From assembly GCA_021738065.1 (NCBI GenBank), contig JAIPCT010000010.1, positions 1 through 61,880 on the forward strand: DNA of 61,880 nucleotides, in the 5' to 3' direction. The position numbers were made by a program, and so were the translations under genes. Of the stretch, positions 16,135 through 25,317 are shown piece after piece; the stretch's first letter is position 1; every line of letters begins with the position of its first letter. The notes under the pieces are model-generated. The model worked only from the letters and a program-made list of their open reading frames with translations. It was not told the DNA's origin and searched no databases. The DNA comes from Burkholderiaceae bacterium. Its GTDB lineage: Bacteria; Pseudomonadota; Gammaproteobacteria; Burkholderiales; Rhodocyclaceae.

Positions 16135-16704
16135 ATGTCCACAGACCCTCAACGCAAACTCATCCATACCCGGCAGATCATTTGCCGCGCTTTCCATCGA
16201 AAGGACGGCTTGCTCGACATCGAAGCCACGCTGTCCGACCAGAAGGGACAGGAAGTCGCTTTCCGTTCGCGTCCTTCGGTGAAGGTGGATGAGTTCATGC
16301 ATCGCATGACGGTGACGCTGACCATCGACGGCGACTACACGATTCACGATGTCAAGGCCGAAACCGGGCAGGCGCCCTGGGCCATGTGCGGCGGCACCGA
16401 CGACGCCTATCGCGGACTGATCGGACTGCGCATCGGGCCCGGATTCACGCAAAAGATGAAGCAGCTGCTCGGTGGCGTGCAAGGCTGCACCCATGTCACC
16501 GAACTGGTGGCGCAGGCCGCCAACACCTATATGCAAGCTTCATGGCCCGACCGCATTGCGCGGCAGATGGCAGTCAGCGCCGACCCGCGCGGCTGGCCCG
16601 ACAAAAGCACGCTCGGCTTCGTCAATCACTGCCATGCCTGGCGCGCTGACGGCGAAACCCTGGCGCAGGAGTATCCGGAGTTGGTGAAGCCGAAGGAGCC
16701 GTAG
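16135..16704 (+). CDS. DUF2889 family protein
   Basis: A 189-residue cytoplasmic protein matching DUF2889 in length and pattern: an N-terminal IHTRQIICRAFHRKDGLLDIEATLSD, the segment FMHRMTVTLTIDGDYTIHDV, the Cys-bearing PWAMCGGTDDAYRGLIGLRIGPGF and GCTHVTELV. The biochemical role of this family is not known; members often sit by aromatic or hydroxylase catabolic genes. It follows the maturation operon after 140 bases that hold a repeat element, so co-transcription is possible but less certain. Confidence 0.82.
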   Translation: MSTDPQRKLIHTRQIICRAFHRKDGLLDIEATLSDQKGQEVAFRSRPSVKVDEFMHRMTVTLTIDGDYTIHDVKAETGQAPWAMCGGTDDAYRGLIGLRIGPGFTQKMKQLLGGVQGCTHVTELVAQAANTYMQASWPDRIARQMAVSADPRGWPDKSTLGFVNHCHAWRADGETLAQEYPELVKPKEP

Positions 16705-17038
16705 CTCACCGTCTCGCATCATGACTCTGCGGCGGCCGCGGTCGATGGGGATTTGGCGCCCGTCAAACGGTGACGATGCACCTAGCGGGCAAGCGATGGG
16801 AGACTTCCGGTTCCGGATGGCCACTGTTTGCCACGTGCATGACGACTTCACTGCAAAAAACTTCCACCCAACGCCTGCTGTTCATGGCGCCACCCGAGCA
16901 GCCTTGATTTGAGGCTTTCGTTTGTCTGGCGATTCCGCAGCGATTCAACTACCATTTTGTTGTGGCTGACTTGGGGAGAGTCACGACGCGGTCGAGGCCG
17001 GTTTTGAGCGATGTGGTATTGCGACGGGAGAGTAGGGA
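16705..17038. other. Gene-free stretch before the SET gene
   Basis: 334 bases with no supported gene; composition becomes less GC-rich toward the SET gene. GGGAGAG just before 17039 serves as ribosome-binding site of that gene. Confidence 0.5.
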
Positions 17039-17506
17039 ATGGTGTCAAAGGTTGTTGCGAGAAGAAGTCCGCTTCACGGCGTGGGATTGTTCGCCACAAG
17101 AGATTTGGAAGCTGGAGAGAAGCTGATCGAATACAAGGGGAAGCGCTACGAAAAAGGAGATCGGCCGGAGTTGGGAGACGACGGGATCACCAAATTCCTG
17201 CGCCTGTCGGATGGCTCGGGAATAGACGGAACCGGCTGGGCCGCACTGGCCAACCACGGATGCCTACCCAACTGCGAGTTGTTGGAGGAGGAGGGTCGGG
17301 GGCGGCCGAGGGCATGGCTGTATGCCTTGAAGGACGTGATGAGCGGCGAGGAACTGGTGTGGGACTACTGCCTGGACATCAGGTCGAGGCGGGACGCGTA
17401 TTCGGATTGGGCATGCGCTTGCGGCGCCGAGGACTGCCGGGGCACGATGGCGGATCCAAAAACGGTACGGGGCGCAACAGGCAGGGCGAGTAAAAAAATA
17501 AAGTAG
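17039..17506 (+). CDS. SET-domain protein lysine methyltransferase-like protein
   Basis: A 155-residue stand-alone SET domain: HGVGLFATRDLEAGEKLIEY near residue 13, the cofactor motif NHGCLPNCEL near 77, GEELVWDYC near 108, and a post-SET zinc cluster (CACGAEDCRGTM near 128). SET enzymes transfer methyl groups from S-adenosylmethionine to lysine. The key Asn-His and Tyr residues are present, so it may be active; the substrate is unknown. Arg codons AGA/AGG are frequent, unlike neighbouring genes, and it lies beside a toxin-antitoxin pair, suggesting horizontal acquisition. Confidence 0.88.
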   Translation: MVSKVVARRSPLHGVGLFATRDLEAGEKLIEYKGKRYEKGDRPELGDDGITKFLRLSDGSGIDGTGWAALANHGCLPNCELLEEEGRGRPRAWLYALKDVMSGEELVWDYCLDIRSRRDAYSDWACACGAEDCRGTMADPKTVRGATGRASKKIK

Positions 17507-17792
17507 AAGCGAAATAGGGCCAAAGGCGAGGTTGTCCGTCGCTTGGCTGGCTTGCCGCAACCGCCCAGGGGCCATATCGAAGGCGAAAAATGCCCGGAAC
17601 TGAACGACGGGTAACTCCCCTCGAAGGAGGCCTTCAGTTTTGCGGTCCTTCGAGCAGCAAGTTGGTCACTCTCGGCTTTCGAGATTGAAATGCTTGCTGT
17701 GGAATATGAGCATTCCGGCGCATGCGATGATTGGTGGCGCCAAATTGGCGACAGTGATACACTGAACGCTCAGGCAAAGTTGGAGGTAAAAA
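17507..17792. other. Spacer with inverted repeat and TA promoter region
   Basis: No gene. A nine-base inverted repeat (CTCGAAGGA 17620-17628, TCCTTCGAG 17646-17654) may end the SET transcript. Just upstream of the antitoxin, TTGGTGGCGCCAAATTGG is a partial dyad that could bind the antitoxin for autoregulation. Confidence 0.35.
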
Positions 17793-18104
17793 ATGGGAAC
17801 TGCCATTGCCAAGCAAGATCGCATCGGTGCTCGCGTACCCCACGAGGTTTATGAAACCTTGTGCCGTGCCGCCGAACTGACGGGTGCCACGGTCAATCAG
17901 TTTCTGGTGCAAGCGGCGCTGAAAGAGGCACAGGAAGTCATCGAGCGGCAAGAAGTCATTCGGCTCTCGCCGCGGGACTGGAACTGGTTGCTCGACCTTA
18001 TGGAGAATCCGCCTAAGCCGAATGCCAAACTGAAGGCCGCCCTGAAGCGCTACCAGAAAGCGAAGCAAGATGATTCAGGTACGAGCTTTAGCTGGGGATC
18101 ATGA
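17793..18104 (+). CDS. tacA: DUF1778 (TacA-type) antitoxin
   Basis: A 103-residue protein with an N-terminal ribbon-helix-helix (RIGARVPHEVYETLCRAAELTGATVNQ) and a flexible C-terminus ending in NWLLDLMENPPKPNAKLKAALKRY, the toxin-neutralising arm of DUF1778 antitoxins. GGAGGT lies just upstream. It overlaps the GNAT toxin gene by 35 bases, the standard order for this type II system. The RHH half probably represses the promoter as a complex with the toxin. Confidence 0.9.
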   Translation: MGTAIAKQDRIGARVPHEVYETLCRAAELTGATVNQFLVQAALKEAQEVIERQEVIRLSPRDWNWLLDLMENPPKPNAKLKAALKRYQKAKQDDSGTSFSWGS

Positions 18105-18555
18105 CCGGCAGGGATTCGACTGTGGCCGCCAGGAACTGAACGACTGGCTGCGGCAGGTCGCCCGTCAGCATCAGGACAAGGGACTGTCGAAGACCTTCGT
18201 CGCCGTTCGCGAGGAGGTGCCAACTCGCATCTGCGGCTATTACACACTGACGCTGGCAGAACTAGAGAACCGGCATCTGCCGGAAGCCTGGCGCAAGAAG
18301 CTGCCGCGTCGCATTCCCGGTGTACGCTTGGGTCGGTTGGCTGTCGATAGACAGCATCAGGGCAAGGGGCTTGGCGAGCTGCTACTGGTCGATGCCCTGA
18401 AACGGGCGCAGCGCATTTACGCCGAGGCAGGCGGGATTGGTTTGTTCGTCGATGCGCTGGATGAACAGGTGGCAGGTTACTACCGGAGCTTCGGCTTTGA
18501 TGCATCCCCGGATAACCCACTGCTGTTGTTCCTGGTGGCAAAGATCACAGAGTGA
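18070..18555 (+). CDS. tacT: GNAT acetyltransferase toxin (TacT-like)
   Basis: A 161-residue GNAT domain with the acetyl-CoA loop RLAVDRQHQGKGLGELLL near residue 90 and the C-terminal GLFVDALDEQVAGYYRSFGF. N-terminal FDCGRQELNDWLRQVARQHQ is characteristic of TacT/AtaT-type toxins, which acetylate the amino acid of charged aminoacyl-tRNA and stop translation. Translation probably couples to the antitoxin. Which tRNA it attacks cannot be read from sequence. Confidence 0.9.
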   Translation: MIQVRALAGDHDRQGFDCGRQELNDWLRQVARQHQDKGLSKTFVAVREEVPTRICGYYTLTLAELENRHLPEAWRKKLPRRIPGVRLGRLAVDRQHQGKGLGELLLVDALKRAQRIYAEAGGIGLFVDALDEQVAGYYRSFGFDASPDNPLLLFLVAKITE

Positions 18556-18752
18556 GTGAGCGGCGGGTTTAGGATTAGATTGCAGTCATCGCTCATGGAT
18601 ATGTCACCCGACTTCTAAAGGTACATTGCCGACCTCCTCGTCGAAGCTCGCTAAACCGCTCTATGTCTGCTCGACAGGAATCGTTCCTGAACAGACGCCC
18701 ATCCCCGCGGATTGCGTTATGGTCAACCCATTGGAGAAAATGGAGCCAACGC

Positions 18753-19766
18753 ATGAGGACAAGAACACCCATCAGATTGACGCAACACTGGCTGATGGTC
18801 CTGATCGCCGCATGGTCTGGATTCGGCACTTCCGCGTCGGCGCAGGAGACGGCCGTGACGAGCCAGCCGGCAAGGCCGACGATCATCAAGCCTGCCGACA
18901 CCGGCATGACAGGCTGGCTGGGGCCGATGGTTGATGTGCATAGCCAGGTTGATGAAGATACGGATTTGTCATCGCTGGTGCCGATGCTCGATTCGGGCGG
19001 CGTTTCCTACGTACTGCTGTCCACCCGCTTTGATCAACCCTCGTCCGAGATTCATGCCCTGGCCGGCAAGCATCCCGATCGGATCGTGGCGGCAGCCAAG
19101 ACCAAAACCAAGGCTTTGATGAAGTCGAGGGAAGGCGCGGATCAGATCTTCCGCGAGGAGTGGCAGTCCTATCCCTATCGCGCCATGGCCGAGGTCATCA
19201 TGTGGCATGCGGCCAAATCCGGGGTCGGCGCCGGGCAAGCCGTTATCGAACCGGACAGCCCGCACCTGCTGCCGCTGCTGGAGGCGTCCCGCAAGGCGAA
19301 AATTCCTTTCATGGCGCACATCGAGTTCGCCATGCTGAGATCGGGGAAGGCTGCATACATGGCCAAATTCAAGACCCTGCTCGATGCCAACAAGGACGTG
19401 AGCTTCGGCTTGATTCACATGGGCCAACTGGATGCGGAGGAGGCCGAGCAATTGCTTTCCTCGCATCCCAATGTATTTTTGATCACATCGCACAGCAATC
19501 CGGTCACCTACAACGAATCCGTCCTGCCCTGGACCCGCCTTATCGAAGGCGAGGCATTCGCGCCCCGCTGGCGGCCCGTTATCGAGCGTTTTCCGGACCG
19601 CTTCGTCCTGGCTTTCGATAACGTTTTTCACTTTCAGTGGCGAAAAAGTTTTCTGCCGCAGGTGGCTCTGTGGCGCAAGGTGCTGAACACCGTTCCCGAT
19701 GAATTGGCGCATCGCATTGCCCATGGCAATGCGGAGCGACTCTGGGGCTTTGCTGCGGTCCAATAG
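18753..19766 (+). CDS. Exported amidohydrolase-like TIM-barrel protein
   Basis: A 337-residue protein with a signal peptide (TQHWLMVLIAAWSGFGTSASA). I start it at ATG 18753 rather than 18663 so that the signal is N-terminal; GGAG lies nearby. The body resembles the amidohydrolase-2 family: MVDVHSQVDED near residue 50, PFMAHIEFAM, FGLIHMGQL, FLITSHSNP and FVLAFDNV at the end of predicted barrel strands. The usual HxH of strand 1 reads HSQ here, so one metal ligand may be lost and activity is uncertain. It appears to be monocistronic. Confidence 0.75.
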   Translation: MRTRTPIRLTQHWLMVLIAAWSGFGTSASAQETAVTSQPARPTIIKPADTGMTGWLGPMVDVHSQVDEDTDLSSLVPMLDSGGVSYVLLSTRFDQPSSEIHALAGKHPDRIVAAAKTKTKALMKSREGADQIFREEWQSYPYRAMAEVIMWHAAKSGVGAGQAVIEPDSPHLLPLLEASRKAKIPFMAHIEFAMLRSGKAAYMAKFKTLLDANKDVSFGLIHMGQLDAEEAEQLLSSHPNVFLITSHSNPVTYNESVLPWTRLIEGEAFAPRWRPVIERFPDRFVLAFDNVFHFQWRKSFLPQVALWRKVLNTVPDELAHRIAHGNAERLWGFAAVQ

Positions 19767-19891
19767 CAGCTGCCGAGCCCGGACGAAGGCAAGTGCCGCG
19801 TTCTGCCGCCGATCAATGTCGGTAATCGACTGGCGGAGCGAGCGCGGCCCATCTTGTATGCTTCGGTCTTTGCCCGAACCACGTCCACGCC

Positions 19892-21196
19892 ATGCGCCTG
19901 CCCGCCCAAGCCCGCCAAACCGCCCTTGATCTGATCGACTTCATCGATGCCAGCCCCAGCCCCTGGCATGCTGTGGCCAGTGCCGAGGTGCGCTTGCAAG
20001 CCGGCGGCTTCACCCGGCTGGAGGAGGGCGCGCGCTGGCAGCTGGCGGCGGGTGGGCGCCACTATGTGGTGCGCGGCGGCGCGTCGCTGATCGCCTTCGT
20101 GCTCGGCAGCCAGCCGCTGGCGGAGGCGGGTTTTCGCATCGTCGGCGCGCACACCGATTCGCCGGGCTTGCGCCTCAAGCCGCGGCCCGCGCTGGGCGAC
20201 GATGGCCTGATGCGGCTTGCCGTGGAGGTGTATGGCGGGCCGATACTCGCCACTTTTGCCGACCGCGATCTGAGCCTGGCGGGACGCGTCGTGTTGCGCA
20301 CGGCGAGCGGGCCGCGCGCGCATCTGCTGCGCTTTGAGCAACCGCTGCTGCGCCTGCCCAACCTGGCGATCCACATGAATCGCGAGGTGAATGAGCAAGG
20401 CCTGAAGTTCGACAAGCAAACTGAGTTGCCGCTGATTCTTGGCCTCCTCGATGTTGAGGAGGGCGCCGATGCCTTCCTGCGCAGCATGTTGGCCGATGCC
20501 GTCAAAGGCGAGGCGGCGGATCTGCTGAGCTGGGAACTGGCGGCTTACGATGTTCAGCCCGGCAGCCTGTGGGGCGCGGACGAAGCCTTCATCGCCAGCC
20601 GCCAACTCGACAACCTCGCATCCTGTCATGCCGCGCTCGCCGCCTTGACGGCTAGCGCTGCGCCGACAGCAAGCTGCGTCGCGGCGCTGTTCGATCACGA
20701 GGAAGTCGGCAGCGAGAGCGCGGCGGGTGCCGGCGGCAGCCTCATTACCGATGTGCTGGCGCGCATCGGGCTCGCACTCGGCCTCGACGACGAAGACCGG
20801 CGCCGGGCGCGGGCACACAGCTTCTTTGTCAGCGCCGACATGGCTCACGCCTACCAGCCGAACTTTCCCGCCGCCTATGAGCCCGACCACAAGCTGAGGG
20901 TGAATGGCGGGCCGGTCATCAAGAGCCATGCCGGCCAGCGCTACGCCACCGAAGCCGAGACGGCGGCGCGGTTCATGGACTTGTGCCAGCAGGCGGAGGT
21001 GCCCTGCCAGCACTACGCGCATCGCGGCAATCTGGGTTGCGGCAGCACCATCGGTCCCATCGTAGCGGCGCGGCTGGGCATTGCCAGCGTCGATGTCGGC
21101 TCGCCGATGTGGGCCATGCACAGCGCCCGCGAAAGCGCCGGCGCGCGCGATCCGGCCTACATGATCGCGGCACTGGCGGCGCTCTATGCGAGCTGA
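19892..21196 (+). CDS. apeB: M18 family aminopeptidase
   Basis: A 434-residue dinuclear-zinc aminopeptidase that removes acidic N-terminal residues. Family motifs: AHTDSPGLRLKP near residue 86 (first His ligand), SRQLDNLAS near 231 (bridging Asp), LFDHEEVGSESAAGAG near 267 (catalytic Glu pair), SADMAHAYQPNF near 311 and the C-terminal CGSTIGP and MHSARE (last His). All metal ligands and catalytic residues are in place and the length is normal. Cytosolic, with no operon partner evident. Confidence 0.94.
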   Translation: MRLPAQARQTALDLIDFIDASPSPWHAVASAEVRLQAGGFTRLEEGARWQLAAGGRHYVVRGGASLIAFVLGSQPLAEAGFRIVGAHTDSPGLRLKPRPALGDDGLMRLAVEVYGGPILATFADRDLSLAGRVVLRTASGPRAHLLRFEQPLLRLPNLAIHMNREVNEQGLKFDKQTELPLILGLLDVEEGADAFLRSMLADAVKGEAADLLSWELAAYDVQPGSLWGADEAFIASRQLDNLASCHAALAALTASAAPTASCVAALFDHEEVGSESAAGAGGSLITDVLARIGLALGLDDEDRRRARAHSFFVSADMAHAYQPNFPAAYEPDHKLRVNGGPVIKSHAGQRYATEAETAARFMDLCQQAEVPCQHYAHRGNLGCGSTIGPIVAARLGIASVDVGSPMWAMHSARESAGARDPAYMIAALAALYAS

Positions 21197-21492
21197 CCAC
21201 CGGGTATCGCAGCCAGGGCGTCTGGCGTCAGGCGATCCGCAGTGTCCCTCAGGTTCGCGATGCGTTCGGTGGCAGCGTCGCGGCGCGTGTGAGTCGGGGC
21301 CATGTGGTCGCCCCGATCTGCGAGCTGTTGCGATTCATCGGCTGCGAGATTGACCGTCACGATTCCGCCGATTGGTGCTCGCGTCGGCGCGTCCCGCAGC
21401 GCCTACGATTGGTCGCGGCGGAGTTCCACGACTATGTCGAAATCATGCCCTGAACTTTGCCAACACTGGCGCCGGAACAAAGAGAATCAAGC

Positions 21493-22215
21493 ATGGCTAT
21501 TGAATCACTGCCGCTGAACGCGGAGACCGTTCGCATCCTGTCGGGCGTGACCACCGCCACGCTCACCACCGTGCTGCTCAAGAAAGGCTTGCGCAATGTC
21601 TGGATGCGCGGCGCCATGCCGCTGCAGACGGGCCAGCCGCGCCGCGTCGGCCGCGCCTTCACGCTGCGCTTCGTCCCGGCGCGGGAGGATCTCGCCACTC
21701 CCGCCTCCTGGGCCTCGCCGATATCCACTCGCGCCGCGATCGAGGCCATGCCCGCCGGCTGCATCGCGGTGGTCGACGCCATGGGCGTCACCGATGCCGG
21801 CATTTTTGGCGACATCCTGTGCGCGCGCATGCAAAAGCGCAAGGTGGCGGCGCTGATCAGCGACGGCGTGATTCGTGATCTGGCCGGCGTGCTCGGCACG
21901 CAGTTGCCGGTGTGGTGCCGGGGCACCGCGGCGCCGGCATCGGTGGCCGGGCTCACTTTTGTCGGCTGGCAGGAGCCGATAGGCTGCGGTGGCGTCGCCG
22001 TGATGCCCAACGACGTGGTGGTCACCGACAGCGACGGTGCCGTGCTGATCCCCGCCGCGCTGCTCGACGAGGTGGTTGCCGAAGCAGTGGAGCAGGAGCG
22101 GCTCGAAGGCTGGATCATCGAGCAGGTCGCGGCCGGACTGCCCCTGCCTGGCCTCTATCCGCCGAATGAGGAAACCCGTGCGCGCTACGAGGAATGGGCG
22201 CGAAAGCACCGCTGA
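21493..22215 (+). CDS. RraA-like / HMG-CHA aldolase family protein
   Basis: A 240-residue RraA-fold protein. Family motifs are GDILCARMQKRKVAALISDGVIRDL near residue 105 (the DGxxRD pair binds the metal and pyruvyl substrate in 4-hydroxy-4-methyl-2-oxoglutarate aldolases) and VMPNDVVVTDSDGAVLIP. It is longer than RraA proper (~160), with extensions at both ends, and has conserved aldolase residues, so aldolase or hydratase-like chemistry is more likely than RNase E inhibition. I choose ATG 21493; an upstream in-frame ATG (21457) lacks support. Confidence 0.82.
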   Translation: MAIESLPLNAETVRILSGVTTATLTTVLLKKGLRNVWMRGAMPLQTGQPRRVGRAFTLRFVPAREDLATPASWASPISTRAAIEAMPAGCIAVVDAMGVTDAGIFGDILCARMQKRKVAALISDGVIRDLAGVLGTQLPVWCRGTAAPASVAGLTFVGWQEPIGCGGVAVMPNDVVVTDSDGAVLIPAALLDEVVAEAVEQERLEGWIIEQVAAGLPLPGLYPPNEETRARYEEWARKHR

Positions 22216-22377
22216 GTTGGTGGCTCTTGGCGGCGGGGCAAGACTGCAGGCCAGACGCGCATCCGCCTTGTTTCGATCCGCAATTCTGCCGCGTTCCTGG
22301 CGGCGAAACACGACCTGCTGGAATATGCAAACAGCAACGTGTATGCTCGTTTCCCACCAACATTGTGGAGACACATC

Positions 22378-22716
22378 ATGACTTTTGGCGAATCCATCAG
22401 CACCTGTTTCACGAAATATGCAAGCTTCGACGGCCGTGCATCTCGCTCGGAATTCTGGTGGTTCGCGCTGTTTACTTTCCTCGTGTCTGTCGGCACCGGA
22501 TTGATCAGCGAGACGCTGTCGGGCTTGTTTTCCCTGGGTGTTCTGCTGCCATCCCTGGCCGTCGGCGCGCGGCGATTGCACGACACCGACCGAAGTGCGT
22601 GGTTTCTGCTGGTTTGGCTGATTCCGCTGATCGGCTGGATCATCATGATTGTCTGGGCGATACAGGAAGCCAAGGAACCCAACCGGTTTTCTTCGGGCGG
22701 GTCAGAGGCTGGTTGA
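22378..22716 (+). CDS. DUF805 membrane protein
   Basis: A 112-residue DUF805 protein: the N-terminal FTKYASFDGRASRSEFWWFALF, and the C-terminal GARRLHDTDRSAWFLLVWLIPLIGWIIMIVWA motif. Three or so membrane helices. TGGAGA precedes ATG 22378. DUF805 is widespread in the inner membrane of bacteria with unknown function. Confidence 0.88.
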   Translation: MTFGESISTCFTKYASFDGRASRSEFWWFALFTFLVSVGTGLISETLSGLFSLGVLLPSLAVGARRLHDTDRSAWFLLVWLIPLIGWIIMIVWAIQEAKEPNRFSSGGSEAG

Positions 22717-22831
22717 TTTCCGCTGGGTGTCGCGTTTCATCGCGGGTGACTTGAGGCGGACCGTTAAGCCAACCTGCGGCCGGGTTGGCGCATGACGCGC
22801 CGCGCGTTTCAGCCGCGTGTGGCGGGCTGAC

Positions 22832-25204
22832 ATGCACAAGTTGCTGGGTTTCTGCTTTGTCCTGACGGGGGCTTCGGCCCTGCTCGCCGAACAGGCGTTC
22901 GAGAAACTGTTGACGACCTTGCTGGGGGCTTCCACGCCGGCGACGGCAACGGTATTGGCGGTGTATTTTTTCGGCCTCTCGGCGGGTGCGGGTTTGTATG
23001 GCCTGTTGTGTGCCCGCATCAAGAATCCAATTCGCGTATTTGCCTGGCTTGAGGGCCTTGTCGCGCTTTGGGCGCTGGGCTTTTGCGTCGGCTTCGACAG
23101 CTTCCAGGAAGTCTTCATTCCCCTGCTGCGCCTTGGCGTGGAAAGCCCGCCGGCGCTCGCCGCGCTGCGTGGACTGGTCGCGGCATGCTGGATCGTGCCG
23201 CCGACATTGTGCATGGGCGCCAGTTTTCCGGCGATGGTGGATTCGATTTCAACCCTGCGCCTGCCCGCACCGCGCCGGGCGATTGCCGGCATCTACAGTT
23301 TGAATCTGCTGGGCGCCCTGATCGGCGCGGTGCTCGGCCCGACGCTGACATTTCCGCGCTGGGGCGTGGACGGCACCATGTTGTTCGCCGCCGTGCTCGA
23401 CGGCAGCGTATGCCTGGCAGCGCTGGCGCTGGCGAGCAGAAATCCGCGACCGCAGCGGGTCACCGTGAGCGAGCCGGCGGCACAGAGCATATCTTCCTCT
23501 CCGCATGGAATGCGCCTGATTCTGTTGCTGGCCGGCCTTTCCGGCTTCATCCTGTTTTCGCTGGAAGTGCTCTGGGCGCATCTGCTCGGCGCCGTCCTCG
23601 GCAACAGTGTCTATGTGTTCGCCGCCATGCTGGCTTTCGTCTTGCTTGGTCTGCTGCTCGGCGCGGCGATCAGCAGCGTGCTCTTCCCGGCACGTCTGGC
23701 ATTGCCCGCCTCCCGCCTCAGCCTCGTCTATGCCCTGGGCGCGGGCTGCATCGCCTGGCAGCATCTGGCCTGGCCGGGTGTCCCGGCCCAGTTTTCTGCC
23801 GCCGGTCCCGGCATTGTCGGCTTTCTCGAAAGCGAAGTGTTCCGCTGGACGCTGGCCGCAAAACTGTTGCTGCCGACCGCCACGGTGATGGGCATGAGCT
23901 ATCCGCTATTGTTTCGCCTTGCCGAGTTTCCTCTGCATGCGCAGGCCCGTGGTGCGGCGCTGGCGGCGATGACGAATACATTAGGCTGCATCGGCGGCGC
24001 ATTGCTGACCGGCTTTGTCCTGATTCCGGCGCTCGGATCGGAAACCAGCCTGAGCCTGCTCGGGGTGCTGGCCGCGGTTTGCGGTGGGCTGATCGCCGTC
24101 GCGTTGGCCAGCGGCCGCATGCGACGCATGCTGGTGCTGTTGAGCAGTGCCTGTGCCGGCCTCTTCGTGCTTCTTCCCGAGTGGGACAGGCTGGCGCTGA
24201 GTTCCGGCGAGCATGTCTACTTCAAGCGCAGTTTCGTGGTGGCGCAGAGTCAACTCAAGATGTTCCACGAAGATACCTACGGCGGCATCACGACGGTGAT
24301 CTCGTCGCCGGTCGACGGCGCCCACCCTGAGGAAACAAGCAAGTTTCTGCTGACCAATGGCAAGTTTCAGGGCGACGATTCTGTCGAGATGGAAGCGCAG
24401 ACCGGATTTGCGCTGATTCCGGCCTTGTTGAGCCGGCATTTTGATCAGGCCTGCGTGATCGGGCTGGGTACCGGACGAAGCGCCTACGTGGCGCAGGCTT
24501 TTGATTTCCGGCGCATGGCGATTGCCGATATTTCGCCCGGTATTGCCGATGCCGCGGAAAACTATTTTGGCCATATCAACGGCAACATCCTGCGCCAGGC
24601 CGGGGTAAGCCTGATGCTGGAAGACGGGCGCAACCTGCTGTTGTTGCGCGATGCCTGGCGCTGCGATCTGATCTCCATGGAAATCAGCAGCATCTGGTTC
24701 GCCGGCTCCACCAATCTCTATTCCCGCGAGTTCTACGAGATCGTGCGTAGCCGTCTGGCGCCCCAGGGCATCTTTCAGCAATGGCTGCAGATTCATCATA
24801 TCGGCTTTGCCGAGCTGGGGTCGGTGCTGGCGAGCGTGCGCAGTGTCTTCCCCCATGTCGGCCTGTGGGTGTTCGGCGGGCAGGGCATCATCGTCGCCTC
24901 CGACTCGCCGCTGGTGTTTTCCGCCGCCGCGCGCGAACGGTTTCTGGCGCAGGAAAACACGCTTGACCTCGGGCGCGATGCGCGGCAAACGCTGATTGAC
25001 TCTGCCAAGCGCAGCCTGGTTCTGACGCCGGAGGACACCAGCCGTATGGTGGCGCAGGGCGGCTTCACGCTGAACACCGACCGCAACCGTTATCTGGAAT
25101 ACGCGACGCCACGTTACAACGCGAGTCGAACGGATCACCGGGCCGAGAATCTTTTGCAGCTCAAGCGTTTTTCGAGCGGTAGCGAAATCCGGGAAGTCAA
25201 ATGA
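22832..25204 (+). CDS. Membrane-fused spermidine-synthase-like protein
   Basis: A 790-residue protein with a multi-helix membrane half (about residues 1-470, including LTGASALLAEQAFEKLLTTL, GLLLGAAISSVLF and a run to LLVLLSSACAGLFVLLPEW) and a soluble Rossmann half resembling spermidine synthase (GLGTGRSAYVAQAF near 550, LEDGRNLLLLRDAWRCDLISMEIS near 600). The catalytic Asp of aminopropyltransferases (in VDSTDP-type motifs) reads MEISS here, so it may not be a polyamine enzyme. Such fusions are common in environmental bacteria and unassigned. ATG 22832 is preferred; GTG 22817 is possible. Confidence 0.8.
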   Translation: MHKLLGFCFVLTGASALLAEQAFEKLLTTLLGASTPATATVLAVYFFGLSAGAGLYGLLCARIKNPIRVFAWLEGLVALWALGFCVGFDSFQEVFIPLLRLGVESPPALAALRGLVAACWIVPPTLCMGASFPAMVDSISTLRLPAPRRAIAGIYSLNLLGALIGAVLGPTLTFPRWGVDGTMLFAAVLDGSVCLAALALASRNPRPQRVTVSEPAAQSISSSPHGMRLILLLAGLSGFILFSLEVLWAHLLGAVLGNSVYVFAAMLAFVLLGLLLGAAISSVLFPARLALPASRLSLVYALGAGCIAWQHLAWPGVPAQFSAAGPGIVGFLESEVFRWTLAAKLLLPTATVMGMSYPLLFRLAEFPLHAQARGAALAAMTNTLGCIGGALLTGFVLIPALGSETSLSLLGVLAAVCGGLIAVALASGRMRRMLVLLSSACAGLFVLLPEWDRLALSSGEHVYFKRSFVVAQSQLKMFHEDTYGGITTVISSPVDGAHPEETSKFLLTNGKFQGDDSVEMEAQTGFALIPALLSRHFDQACVIGLGTGRSAYVAQAFDFRRMAIADISPGIADAAENYFGHINGNILRQAGVSLMLEDGRNLLLLRDAWRCDLISMEISSIWFAGSTNLYSREFYEIVRSRLAPQGIFQQWLQIHHIGFAELGSVLASVRSVFPHVGLWVFGGQGIIVASDSPLVFSAAARERFLAQENTLDLGRDARQTLIDSAKRSLVLTPEDTSRMVAQGGFTLNTDRNRYLEYATPRYNASRTDHRAENLLQLKRFSSGSEIREVK

Positions 25205-25297
25205 TCACCACAGAGTGCACGGAGAGCACGGAGAAAGGCAGACCTGGACTGCCAGCCGAATTGATTTTCCCCGTGGCCTCCGTGCCCTCCGTGGTGA
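25205..25297. repeat. Long inverted repeat family 1, copy A
   Basis: Arms of about 27 bases (TCACCACAGAGTGCACGGAG... and its near-complement ending CCTCCGTGGTGA) enclose about 40 bases. The arms consist of roughly nine-base units of the type CACGGAGAG. The element lies exactly between two converging genes and may act as a bidirectional terminator. Confidence 0.85.
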
Positions 25298-25317
25298 AGC
25301 CTTTCAGGTTCGCCTGA

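Noticed and set aside
21197-21492. Possible small gene after apeB, frame ending at 21453
   Set aside because: No start codon with a Shine-Dalgarno and no recognised family; at most a remnant.
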